From assembly GCA_964354655.1 (NCBI GenBank), contig CAYHAL010000006.1, forward strand, positions 1 through 53,994: 53,994 nucleotides of DNA. Direction: 5' to 3'. The notes under the pieces are model-generated. The model was not told where the DNA came from and made no database searches. It saw only the letters and a list, made by a program, of their open reading frames with translations. This DNA comes from E44-bin46 sp964354655 (GTDB lineage Bacteria > Chloroflexota > Dehalococcoidia > Dehalococcoidales > E44-bin46). Position 1 is the stretch's first letter, and each line of letters opens with the position of its first letter. The position numbers and the translations under genes are program-made. Shown one piece after another: positions 1 through 6,859 of the stretch.

Positions 1-987
1 TCGGGGTATGGCTGGTGCTCTGGACATTGGTTGGGTCAGGAGGTGGGGTGGTATCCTTAAAGAACTGCCAGCTCCACTCCCCTGATTCACCCTCAACATT
101 GGTGGCATCATCTGAGGCCTTGAAGTAGATAGTGTGGGTACCTTCAGCCAGAGCACCAAACCCGGGGATTGTCCAGTTATCGTTATCCCAGGAGGTACCC
201 GGGGCATCGGTAAACAGGACTGTCCAGCTGCCGGCGAAGGAGTCCATCTGATACCAGCCATCGTCTAAGGCCACGTTATCATCGAAGCCAAAGTTGGAGA
301 AGAAGGGGGCTGTATTGTAGTATTGCCCCTCGGCTTCGGCTATTGACTCCATTGTCGGTGGGGTGGTATCGATAAAGAAGGGGCCGAGGTGGACGGTAGA
401 CTGCCAGTTACCGGCGTTATCTACGCTCCTGATGTGGAAGTAGTGGCTGTTGCCGTCAGCCAGGGCTGAGCTGGTAGTAGTCTGGACCCCTTGCTCAATG
501 TCCTTGGTCGGGTCAGGGATGGTAGAGTTGCTGGTATCCCACAGGATAGAGTAGCCATCAAGACCACTGGTGGTATCAATAGCATCAGTCCAGGTAACAG
601 TAACGGTATTATCACTAGACCAAGTGCTTATGGTATGGCTGGTGCTCTGGACATTGGTTGGATCAGGAGGTGGGGTAGTATCCTTATAGAACTGCCAGCT
701 CCACTCCCCTGATTCACCCTCAACATTGGTGGCATCATCTGAGGCCTTGAAGTAGATAGTATGGCTGCCTTCAGCCAGGGCACCAAACCCGGGGATTGTC
801 CAGCCGTCGCTATCCCAGGAGGTACCTGTGGCATCGGTAAACAGGACTGTCCAGCTGCCGGCGACGGAGTCCATCTGGTACCAGCCATCGTCTAAGGCGA
901 CGTTATCATCGAAGCCGAAGTTGGAGAAGGATGGGGCTGTGTTGTAGTATTGCCCTTCAGGCTCGACTATTGTTTCCATGGTTGGCG
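1..987. repeat. In-frame tandem repeat, period 627 bp, within the metalloprotease gene
   Basis: The stretch from about 7 to 360 recurs at 634 to 987 with few substitutions. The offset is 627 bp, exactly 209 codons, so the repeat adds whole domain pairs without shifting frame. More units probably follow beyond the window start. The near-identity at DNA level suggests recent duplication or gene conversion. Confidence 0.85.
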
Positions 988-2563
988 GGACGCCTTCCAA
1001 TATCTGCACGGTGTAATTTGACATAGTCAGAGATGAGCTGTCAGGTGTCTTATTCAATATGATAAGAATTACCGTATCATAAGAGGACGTGCTGATCGTA
1101 ACCGAACCCGAAGCCGGGCTCCCACTCATCGGAATATCAGTCACCGTGGGCACACCACTTTGCATGCCGACTACCTTCGCTGCGTAGGTTATACTGGAAG
1201 AGGCACCACTTACCGTAATTCGTACTTGGTCTACCGTAGAATTGATTTGTACGTAATCGGCAGCATAATTTCCTACACCATCAGAAGGTGTGTAATTGAC
1301 GGTGCTTCCAGAGAAGCTTATGTTACCTTCAATGTAGAGCGAGGGGTAGGAAGAAGCTTCTTCATAGCAATAGGGGTTGTTGGTAGGACAGGTAGACATG
1401 ACATAATTAGCCACGGTGAAATTGCTAAATACAGCAGCAAGGCTAGTACCAACGGAGCTTAGCGCATCTTGGATTGCACTGAAAGAGAATAAACCGTAGT
1501 AGCTGTCGTAGTTGACACTATTTTCCCAGATACTTCTCACAGTGCTCTGGCCACCGTGGTGCTCGGAGATATAGCGGGCAAATATCCAGTCTCCATACCA
1601 GTGGAGGCCGGGAGTCTCGCTTGGCATAGCAACGTCGGGGTTATCAAAATAATCAGGCAGGTACTGAAGGTTGTCATTAATAGCGTCGTATACTTCGTCC
1701 TCCATCCAGGTAGCCGTGGCTTCCATCAACCATGTTTCCTCGAAATAATCATAGCCAAACTGGATGGCGTGGTTGAATTCATGGGCGGCTGTCACTTTGA
1801 TACAGTCGAGAGGGGTCAGGGGAAATCCGGAGTAGTCGTTCTCCAATGCTAAAAAGCCGTAGACAGCGTTAACTTCGGTTACGCCCGTTGAATTCTCATT
1901 GTCTCCTATCGGAGTCCCCTGGTCAGCGAAGTTCTCGGGCTGGGTGTAGCCATAGTACAGCATATCTTCAACATAGACATCATAGTCTGAATTCCCATCT
2001 ACAGACACATCGGAGGGAGGCTGAAGCCAGCCCATAGTGCTTAGCTCTGTAGTCCATACGTTTTCCAGCTCGCTACCCATACTCTCTATATAGTCGGGGA
2101 TGCCATTGGTGTTGCTGTCGGTAGTATTGACAGCATCACTGCCAGAAGTTGTATAGTGAATCTGGAAGTGTGTGGTACTATATGTGCTTTCAGATCCACT
2201 CAGGGTAGGCCTAAATAAGGTGCGCCCAAGGCGGCCCACAGGGTAGTTGGACAGCCTACTTCTCGTCCCAGCCTTCAGAATTTGCCAGTTTCTGGTCACC
2301 TCTAGAAGGATGGGAGTAGCGCATTTTGCTGGTGTTGTGCTGTGAAACTCGGTAGGTAGGTTCTCGGGATTAAATATAGATAATACCTTATATTCAATAG
2401 CGGTATCATAGTCGATTTGCCCGCCTCGGTACGCCTCCTCAATCAGCACAACACTAGGGGGCGCTTCACCATCTTGGTCTGATTGGGCAGTGCTTGAGAG
2501 AATGACTACCGGCAAGATTGAGAGTAGCGTAACAATGATTGCTAATCTTACTACAGACTTCAT
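1..2563 (-). CDS. Secreted zinc metalloprotease with Ig/Fn3-type repeats (partial, 3' end outside window)
   Basis: Reading from the ATG at 2563 the frame stays open to the window edge (at least 854 codons), so the C-terminus is missing. Residues 1-26 form a signal peptide. Residues about 40-110 form a small domain shared with the neighbouring lipoprotein. HEFNH at residues 261-265 is an HExxH zinc motif, followed by EATATWMEDEV, which probably holds the third ligand; this pairing resembles the MXAN_6640-type putative metalloproteases. From about residue 526 there are units of 209 residues, each an Ig-like module (GFDDNVALDDGWYQMDS) followed by an Fn3-like module (DTTPPPDPTNVQSTSHT). It is probably exported and held at or released from the cell surface; the substrate is unknown. 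I checked the frame line by line over most of the N-terminal two thirds. Confidence 0.8.
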   Translation of the reverse strand, partial: MKSVVRLAIIVTLLSILPVVILSSTAQSDQDGEAPPSVVLIEEAYRGGQIDYDTAIEYKVLSIFNPENLPTEFHSTTPAKCATPILLEVTRNWQILKAGTRSRLSNYPVGRLGRTLFRPTLSGSESTYSTTHFQIHYTTSGSDAVNTTDSNTNGIPDYIESMGSELENVWTTELSTMGWLQPPSDVSVDGNSDYDVYVEDMLYYGYTQPENFADQGTPIGDNENSTGVTEVNAVYGFLALENDYSGFPLTPLDCIKVTAAHEFNHAIQFGYDYFEETWLMEATATWMEDEVYDAINDNLQYLPDYFDNPDVAMPSETPGLHWYGDWIFARYISEHHGGQSTVRSIWENSVNYDSYYGLFSFSAIQDALSSVGTSLAAVFSNFTVANYVMSTCPTNNPYCYEEASSYPSLYIEGNISFSGSTVNYTPSDGVGNYAADYVQINSTVDQVRITVSGASSSITYAAKVVGMQSGVPTVTDIPMSGSPASGSVTISTSSYDTVILIILNKTPDSSSLTMSNYTVQILEGVPPTMETIVEPEGQYYNTAPSFSNFGFDDNVALDDGWYQMDSVAGSWTVLFTDATGTSWDSDGWTIPGFGALAEGSHTIYFKASDDATNVEGESGEWSWQFYKDTTPPPDPTNVQSTSHTISTWSSDNTVTVTWTDAIDTTSGLDGYSILWDTSNSTIPDPTKDIEQGVQTTTSSALADGNSHYFHIRSVDNAGNWQSTVHLGPFFIDTTPPTMESIAEAEGQYYNTAPFFSNFGFDDNVALDDGWYQMDSFAGSWTVLFTDAPGTSWDNDNWTIPGFGALAEGTHTIYFKASDDATNVEGESGEWSWQFFKDTTPPPDPTNVQSTSHTP

Positions 2564-2618
2564 TATATTCCCCCTCTTACCTGTGATACAGTCGAGATAC
2601 TGCACGGGTCTATGCGTT

Positions 2619-2963
2619 CTAGGTTAAATCTGTCTTCTCTGGTGGCTGAATATACTGGGAAATCTCCTCCTGGGTTGCGGGGCTAAGCTTATCCCAATTC
2701 CTCTGAATCTCTAGAATTATTGGAGTGGCATCCTTCATGGGCACATTGCTTTGATACTCCGGAGGTAGAGCCTCTGGGTTATAGATTGAATAGGTTAAGT
2801 AGAGTGCCCGTGTGTCAAAATCAATAATGTTCTGTTCATAGGCTCTATTAATAAGCTGTACAGTAGTTTGTGTGGTCTCTGCGCGTTGGCTACAGCTCAA
2901 CGCACACCATGCTGCCGGTAGAAGGATAGCCAAAATCACGGCATAGGTTACAATCTTTTTCAT
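2619..2963 (-). CDS. Small lipoprotein related to the protease N-terminal domain
   Basis: This 114-residue protein has a hydrophobic signal (residues 1-20) and a cysteine-containing site (ALSC near residue 24) that may be a lipobox, although the residue three before the Cys is not the usual Leu. Residues about 35-105 align with the N-terminal domain of the metalloprotease encoded just downstream: both contain an AY-x5-(I/D)D(Y/F)DT segment, S-I-(Y/F)-NPE-x-LP, and ATPI-(I/L)-LE-(I/V)-x-RNW. The two genes share orientation and lie 55 bp apart, so they may be co-transcribed. The function is unknown; a partner, chaperone or inhibitor of the protease is a plausible inference. Confidence 0.7.
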   Translation of the reverse strand: MKKIVTYAVILAILLPAAWCALSCSQRAETTQTTVQLINRAYEQNIIDFDTRALYLTYSIYNPEALPPEYQSNVPMKDATPIILEIQRNWDKLSPATQEEISQYIQPPEKTDLT

Positions 2964-3199
2964 TAAGTAAGGTTGTCACTCCTTTTGCTGTGCGGCTTGA
3001 CAAATTACTGTTCAAATCAAAAAGGGCACCAGTCACCACCGTCTTTCTCAGCGGTTCTAGTGCCCCTTCTCATCCCCCAACTGGTAAATGAGCACAATAA
3101 TCTACTTTCGATTAAAACGACTAGTTCAAATATGAATCAAATGCTTCTGGCTGTGACTCTAACACTTCATATGTGAATTGTCAACCCCCTAAGATAAGA
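2964..3199. other. Intergenic stretch with an imperfect hairpin
   Basis: I see no gene here. An imperfect inverted repeat (left arm 3021-3032, right arm 3057-3068, 10 of 12 positions pairing, with an inner ACCG/CGGT pair) could form a hairpin in the 5' region of the lipoprotein gene. There is no T-run, so it is not a convincing terminator. The right edge, 3192-3199, is the left copy of the 8-bp target duplication of the adjacent element. Confidence 0.4.
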
Positions 3200-3220
3200 G
3201 GTTTTATTTGCATTTGGTTG
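3200..3220 (+). repeat. Left terminal inverted repeat of the element
   Basis: This 21-bp end pairs with 3938-3958 with two mismatches (positions 5 and 7), including a perfect 14-bp core at 3207-3220. It is preceded directly by the 8-bp duplication at 3192-3199. Confidence 0.75.
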
Positions 3221-3236
3221 AAAAAGGAGGTTAATA

Positions 3237-3401
3237 ATGTTTCGTAATTTTAGGCATGGAACAGGGACAAATAGTGACAGATTGTGTCTATATGACCAGT
3301 CGTCAATAAGTGGTAGAATAGGGGCATGCCAAAGGATACAGCCTATTTTTATATTGGTATTGGTATCAACATTATCTTTGGGATTCTTCAGGTGGTGGTG
3401 A
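3237..3401 (+). CDS. Possible small ORF (54 aa) inside the element
   Basis: An ATG at 3237 follows a strong ribosome-binding site (AAAAAGGAGG, about six bases upstream), yet the frame ends after 54 codons and overlaps the start of the 181-residue gene in another frame. The product has a basic, polar N-terminus and a hydrophobic end. It may be a coupled leader, or the sign of a frameshift that separated the real start from the downstream reading frame. Evidence beyond the binding site is weak. Confidence 0.25.
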   Translation: MFRNFRHGTGTNSDRLCLYDQSSISGRIGACQRIQPIFILVLVSTLSLGFFRWW

Positions 3402-3871
3402 ACGAAATGCCATTACTTTTGACTATGATTGGTTTCATTATCGGAGCTATTTTCATAATAATAGGAATAATAGGCTGGAAAAAGTCACGAAGGAATAAGA
3501 CTATTTCCAATAATTATGATAAATCACTTGTTTTAACTCCTCATGCATGGGCAATTGGTCTTTCGGGTATGACAGGGTATCCCAAAAAACCTGAAAATGC
3601 AACATGGCTATGCTTTGAAGTATCTGTAAATGCTATTTCCAAGCCTATTGATACACTGGATTTAATAATTGATGGTAAATCTATCCCCGCTAATCAATGG
3701 CATGGCAAAATTGTAACTGCATTCAATGCCTATTTTAAGGTTACTGAATGGCAATGGAAGGGGGAAAACCAAATAGAATTGATAGCTCACATAGAAGGGA
3801 AATCCCATAGTTCGGGTAGAATACCCATAGATTTTAATGTAGAACCTTCGGGAAGAAGCCATCGAATTTAG
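3326..3871 (+). CDS. Two-helix membrane protein of unknown function (element cargo)
   Basis: The 181-residue product has two predicted membrane helices (about residues 8-27 and 29-49) followed by a basic KKSRRNK stretch and a soluble domain of about 120 residues rich in beta-strand-like sequence. I do not recognise the family. It is the only sizeable gene inside the inverted-repeat element, so it is likely a passenger. The ATG at 3326 lacks a good ribosome-binding site, whereas a strong one sits before the out-of-frame ATG at 3237, so the start is uncertain. Confidence 0.55.
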   Translation: MPKDTAYFYIGIGINIIFGILQVVVNEMPLLLTMIGFIIGAIFIIIGIIGWKKSRRNKTISNNYDKSLVLTPHAWAIGLSGMTGYPKKPENATWLCFEVSVNAISKPIDTLDLIIDGKSIPANQWHGKIVTAFNAYFKVTEWQWKGENQIELIAHIEGKSHSSGRIPIDFNVEPSGRSHRI

Positions 3872-3937
3872 CAGGGGCATCTTGGAAATTGTCCATAATA
3901 GTGCCGTTTGTCCCGAATACGAATTGTAAAGTAAAAA

Positions 3938-3958
3938 CAACCAAATGCAAACAGAACC
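3938..3958 (-). repeat. Right terminal inverted repeat of the element
   Basis: This is the reverse complement of 3200-3220 with two mismatches; the perfect core is 3938-3951. It is followed directly by the second copy of the 8-bp duplication at 3959-3966. Confidence 0.75.
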
Positions 3959-4039
3959 AGATAAGAGGGCTATTCAACGCTGTTGACAGCGACAGCGGGG
4001 ATGTCATATCCTATTCGGCAACATGTCTGATGGAAGGAA

Positions 4040-4555
4040 ATGGTAGCAATGGCTAACAGAGTACGCAGGTTGATAGATGTAGAACACGGGGATGCTGTCC
4101 TAAGGGCCTTTATACTCTTTGTGCAAACCGCGCATGCAGTATTGAAGTATGGGGACGCTTATTTCTTTAGAAAAGCGCGTCTCTCGGTGATAAAGTTCAT
4201 CGTGTTGCAAGCGTTAGCCGTCAATGGCACGATGACACTCTCTGAAATAGCTGAGTGGACACACAAAGAGCGGCACAATATCACGACGCTAGTTGAGCGG
4301 CTCAAGAGAGATGGACTTGTCACTGCTGAGCATGATAGCAGAGACAGGAGATTTGTCCACGTGAGGCTGACGGATAAGGGATGGGAGGTTGTCAGCCAAT
4401 CTACACCGGTGGCTAAAGATATTGTGAAACAAGTGATGCTGTCAATTAATGAAGGTGATGCTGTCCTCCTCGAAAAGCCACTAAGAGTCTTGAGGCAAAA
4501 TGCACACCATGGCTTAAAACATTTCACCAAACGTTCTCAACATCATCCTGCGTAG
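4040..4555 (+). CDS. MarR-family transcriptional regulator
   Basis: This 171-residue protein has a winged helix-turn-helix: TLSEIAEWTHKERHNITTLV (recognition region about residues 71-90) followed by a wing with DSRDRRFVHVRLTDKG, the typical MarR DxRxxxVxLTxxG signature. MarR proteins bind as dimers to palindromic sites and usually repress efflux or stress genes, often in response to small phenolic ligands. Two in-frame ATGs exist (4040 and 4049); GGAAGG lies just upstream. The gene faces the MBL hydrolase convergently, so a regulatory link to it is not evident. Confidence 0.85.
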   Translation: MVAMANRVRRLIDVEHGDAVLRAFILFVQTAHAVLKYGDAYFFRKARLSVIKFIVLQALAVNGTMTLSEIAEWTHKERHNITTLVERLKRDGLVTAEHDSRDRRFVHVRLTDKGWEVVSQSTPVAKDIVKQVMLSINEGDAVLLEKPLRVLRQNAHHGLKHFTKRSQHHPA

Positions 4556-4674
4556 GGCAGTGATGTTGTCATCTACGGATTGAACAATTTCCCATGTGTG
4601 ATTAGTTTAGGTATCAAAACGTCATCTAGTGGAGACCCAACAAATTGAGTTATTGTTAATGGAATCGGGATATT

Positions 4675-5565
4675 CTATTCCTTTACCCCAATAGGCTGCC
4701 ATTGCCACGCCTCTCCCTTTCGCATGACGTGGCCCAGACCGGGGAAGGGGAAGTGAAACGCAAGCACCAGGGCATTCTCAGTTGCCGCTCTCTTTAGAAG
4801 CCTGCGTCTGGTGGCTACGACCTGCTGGGGAGAAAAATCGGTGCCTGCACACCATTCTGGTTGCTCCAGATGGATGGGGTGGAGTACCACATCAGAGACG
4901 CACAGCAATTGCTTACCTCTTGAGGAAATAGCCAGCGCCATTTGCCCCGGTGTATGGCCAGGCGCTGCGACAGCCTGAATACCGGGTACGATTTCGGTTT
5001 CATGGTCAACAAGTTCCAACTGGCCTTGAATCGGGGGGAGGTTCTTGCGTGCGAATCTCAGCTGCCGCTCCCTGACATGTTCATCAAGCTTTGTTTCCGC
5101 CTGTCCCGAGGTCCAGAACTCCCACTCGTCTTGCCACATTACATACGTGGCGTTGGGGAAAGCTGGCCTCCCCTTGTCGTCAGTGTTCCCACCGATGTGG
5201 TCTGGATGTCCATGGGTGATGATGACCGTGTCAATGTGCTCAGGCGCAATCCCTACAGCCTTCAGGTTCTGAACAAGCTTTCCTGTGCTTGGGGCAAGGC
5301 CATCGGCACCCGTATCCACCAGCACCTGATGCTTGCCTGTGTTAACTGCCAGGCAAATGTATGGGCTTGTCCACTCTAGCCACTGTTCTGGCTGTAGGTT
5401 GTGTTCGCGAAGCACTGGCTCAAGTCGTTCTTTTGGCGCATTAGCGAAAAGGAATATGGCCGGCGGTGGGAAGGTCGGAGGTGCGTAGGTGTGAGTGCCG
5501 TCACTAACAGCTACGCAGTGGAAATCCCCTAGCTCAAAGTGATAAATGTCAGCGTTCATAGCCAT
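4675..5565 (-). CDS. MBL-fold metallo-hydrolase
   Basis: The 296-residue protein carries the metallo-beta-lactamase signature THGHPDHIGG (His118, His120, Asp122, His123), an upstream VDTGAD strand and a downstream AAPGHTPGQ segment with the next zinc-ligand His. It is a cytosolic two-zinc hydrolase of the kind that includes lactonases and glyoxalase II-like enzymes. I cannot narrow the substrate; the overall layout resembles AHL-lactonase-like members. No clear operon partner is present. Confidence 0.85.
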   Translation of the reverse strand: MAMNADIYHFELGDFHCVAVSDGTHTYAPPTFPPPAIFLFANAPKERLEPVLREHNLQPEQWLEWTSPYICLAVNTGKHQVLVDTGADGLAPSTGKLVQNLKAVGIAPEHIDTVIITHGHPDHIGGNTDDKGRPAFPNATYVMWQDEWEFWTSGQAETKLDEHVRERQLRFARKNLPPIQGQLELVDHETEIVPGIQAVAAPGHTPGQMALAISSRGKQLLCVSDVVLHPIHLEQPEWCAGTDFSPQQVVATRRRLLKRAATENALVLAFHFPFPGLGHVMRKGEAWQWQPIGVKE

Positions 5566-5776
5566 CCTCCTGTCTCATGCCCTAGGAACCTAGTTGAAGT
5601 ATATCACAGGATGGAGCTAGAGAGGAACAGGGTTGAACAAAACCGAGTTTTGTGCAACGATAATTCGGCGCATCATGCAGGGCGCTAGATTGAACTATAT
5701 ATTGAGATGTCGCAAGCGAGTATGCATAGGATAAAGCCCCTCTTGCACTTGGCCAAATGTATTCTGGCAACCAAAA

Positions 5777-6274
5777 TTACTGCGCTCGAATCACAGGTAT
5801 TGTTTCTTCTATACTTCTTCCTTTAGGTAAGGAATAGCCTTTCACATCGGCCCCTATCTTAGTATTAGATGAAGTCCTGATGTAAATAAACTGAGACACA
5901 TGTGGCCATAGCTCGTCAATGGCAAAGGTTGCATAGCTTTCGCCAAGCCCGCCTCTTATCAATTTCACGCTCGCGGGTTCACTGACACTCACGCCTACAA
6001 TACTATCGTCTGCTAGTATGAGTCGAATCTCAATCCTTACTCTGTCGGCGGCTTCACCGCGATTCTCGACTACAACCCATGGTCCGTCTTCCGCTACGAG
6101 TTGGTGGATTATTGTATCTGGATGGTTCTCAAACCATGCTTTGTACAGCATGGGGCCAGGTACAGAAAACAGAGCTCCAAAGAATGCCCCAAAGAGTGCT
6201 GAAACCAGGGCAACTATTACCCAATGTGGTATTCCCTTTATGGGTTGATGGCCGCTTTTTGGTCTTGTTTTCAC
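5777..6274 (-). CDS. Single-pass membrane protein of unknown function
   Basis: The product of about 165 residues has one strong membrane helix near its N-terminus (HWVIVALVSALFGAFFGALF) followed by a soluble domain with beta-like content (PWVVVENRGEAADRVRIEIR), suggesting an extracytoplasmic domain of unknown role. I chose the GTG at 6274 because the frame's longest possible start, a TTG at 6358, coincides with the -35 box of a good promoter and so cannot be transcribed from it. An in-frame GTG four codons upstream of 6274 is an alternative. Confidence 0.6.
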   Translation of the reverse strand: MKTRPKSGHQPIKGIPHWVIVALVSALFGAFFGALFSVPGPMLYKAWFENHPDTIIHQLVAEDGPWVVVENRGEAADRVRIEIRLILADDSIVGVSVSEPASVKLIRGGLGESYATFAIDELWPHVSQFIYIRTSSNTKIGADVKGYSLPKGRSIEETIPVIRAQ

Positions 6275-6329
6275 TATATTGCACACCCACCGCGCAGAGG
6301 CACAACATCTTTTCTCATGTCTAGTTAGG

Positions 6330-6358
6330 AGTATAATACCAGTGAGGGAATGCGTCAA
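6330..6358 (-). promoter_or_regulatory. Sigma70-type promoter for the membrane protein gene
   Basis: On the minus strand TTGACG (6358-6353), a 17-bp spacer and TATACT (6335-6330) form a near-consensus promoter. It places transcription start near 6323, upstream of the GTG at 6274. Confidence 0.6.
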
Positions 6359-6546
6359 AGATACTGTTGAAGGGCTCTCCTATCTGAGTCTATGACACGA
6401 GAGTTCGCTTTCACCATCGGACACATCGGTGATAGGGAAGCATCAAGTCTGTGTAGTAACAAAAGTCAGTTATGTGCAATGGTAGTCCATTACATGGCCC
6501 AGAGCGCTACATTTTGTAACTGTCGAAAGTCAGGAACTTCTAGAGC

Positions 6547-6858
6547 CTAGTGGTTCTTGGATAAGAGAGCCTGCATCAGGCTCTTGAATAGTTTTCCGTG
6601 GTTAGGTACCCTTAAGTGAAGCAGTTCGTGAACTATCGCTTCAGCTCGGAATCTCGCCGGCTGTCGGAGTATCTCGATATTGAAAGTCAGTCTTCCGTTG
6701 CTGGAACAGCTGGCCCATTTGCTCTTCATATGACGAAGACGAGTTTCCTTAGGCTCAACGCCAATACGCCGGGCCCAGCTCATTACCTCAGCTTTGAAAA
6801 CTTGAGGCAAGACTGTTTCTTCCAAAGTCGGCGGTAAATTAGGCTGAGTTACTATCAT
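6547..6858 (-). CDS. Minimal YgjP-like (DUF45/M48-type) zinc metallopeptidase
   Basis: This 103-residue protein has HELLHL (zinc motif, residues 77-82), a further His at 87 (NHGKLF) and the family signature KSKWASCSSNGRLTFN. It corresponds to the C-terminal catalytic half of YgjP-like proteins, which are commonly over 200 residues, so it is a minimal form. It starts one base after the stop of hsdR and is likely the last gene of the restriction operon; short forms like this are often found next to type I restriction genes. Its role there is unknown, perhaps controlled turnover of HsdR, which is inference. Confidence 0.8.
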   Translation of the reverse strand: MIVTQPNLPPTLEETVLPQVFKAEVMSWARRIGVEPKETRLRHMKSKWASCSSNGRLTFNIEILRQPARFRAEAIVHELLHLRVPNHGKLFKSLMQALLSKNH

Positions 6859-6859
6859 A

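Larger units (their letters stand above)
3200..3958. mobile_element. Non-autonomous IS6-like element with passenger gene
   Basis: The 759-bp segment is bounded by 21-bp inverted repeats (3200-3220 and 3938-3958, 19 of 21 matching) that begin GGTT and share TTTGCATTTGGTTG. It is flanked by the 8-bp direct repeat agataaga at 3192-3199 and 3959-3966, the signature of a target-site duplication. The right end, read inward, starts GGTTCTGTTTGCA, close to the GGTTCTGTTGCAAA-type ends I recall for the IS6/IS26/IS257 family, which also makes 8-bp duplications. No transposase lies inside; the cargo is a 181-residue membrane protein. The interior looks more AT-rich than its surroundings. Family assignment is tentative, but the insertion structure itself is seen directly. 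Confidence 0.7.

Noticed and set aside
1160..1852. Plus-strand frames over the metalloprotease region
   Set aside because: They lie antisense to a continuous, motif-bearing minus-strand frame and show no recognisable protein features.
2973..3176. 67-aa plus-strand frame
   Set aside because: It covers the hairpin region, lacks a ribosome-binding site, and has composition typical of noncoding DNA.
5582..5770. 62-aa minus-strand frame between the MBL hydrolase and the membrane protein
   Set aside because: No ribosome-binding site, low-quality composition and no recognisable feature.
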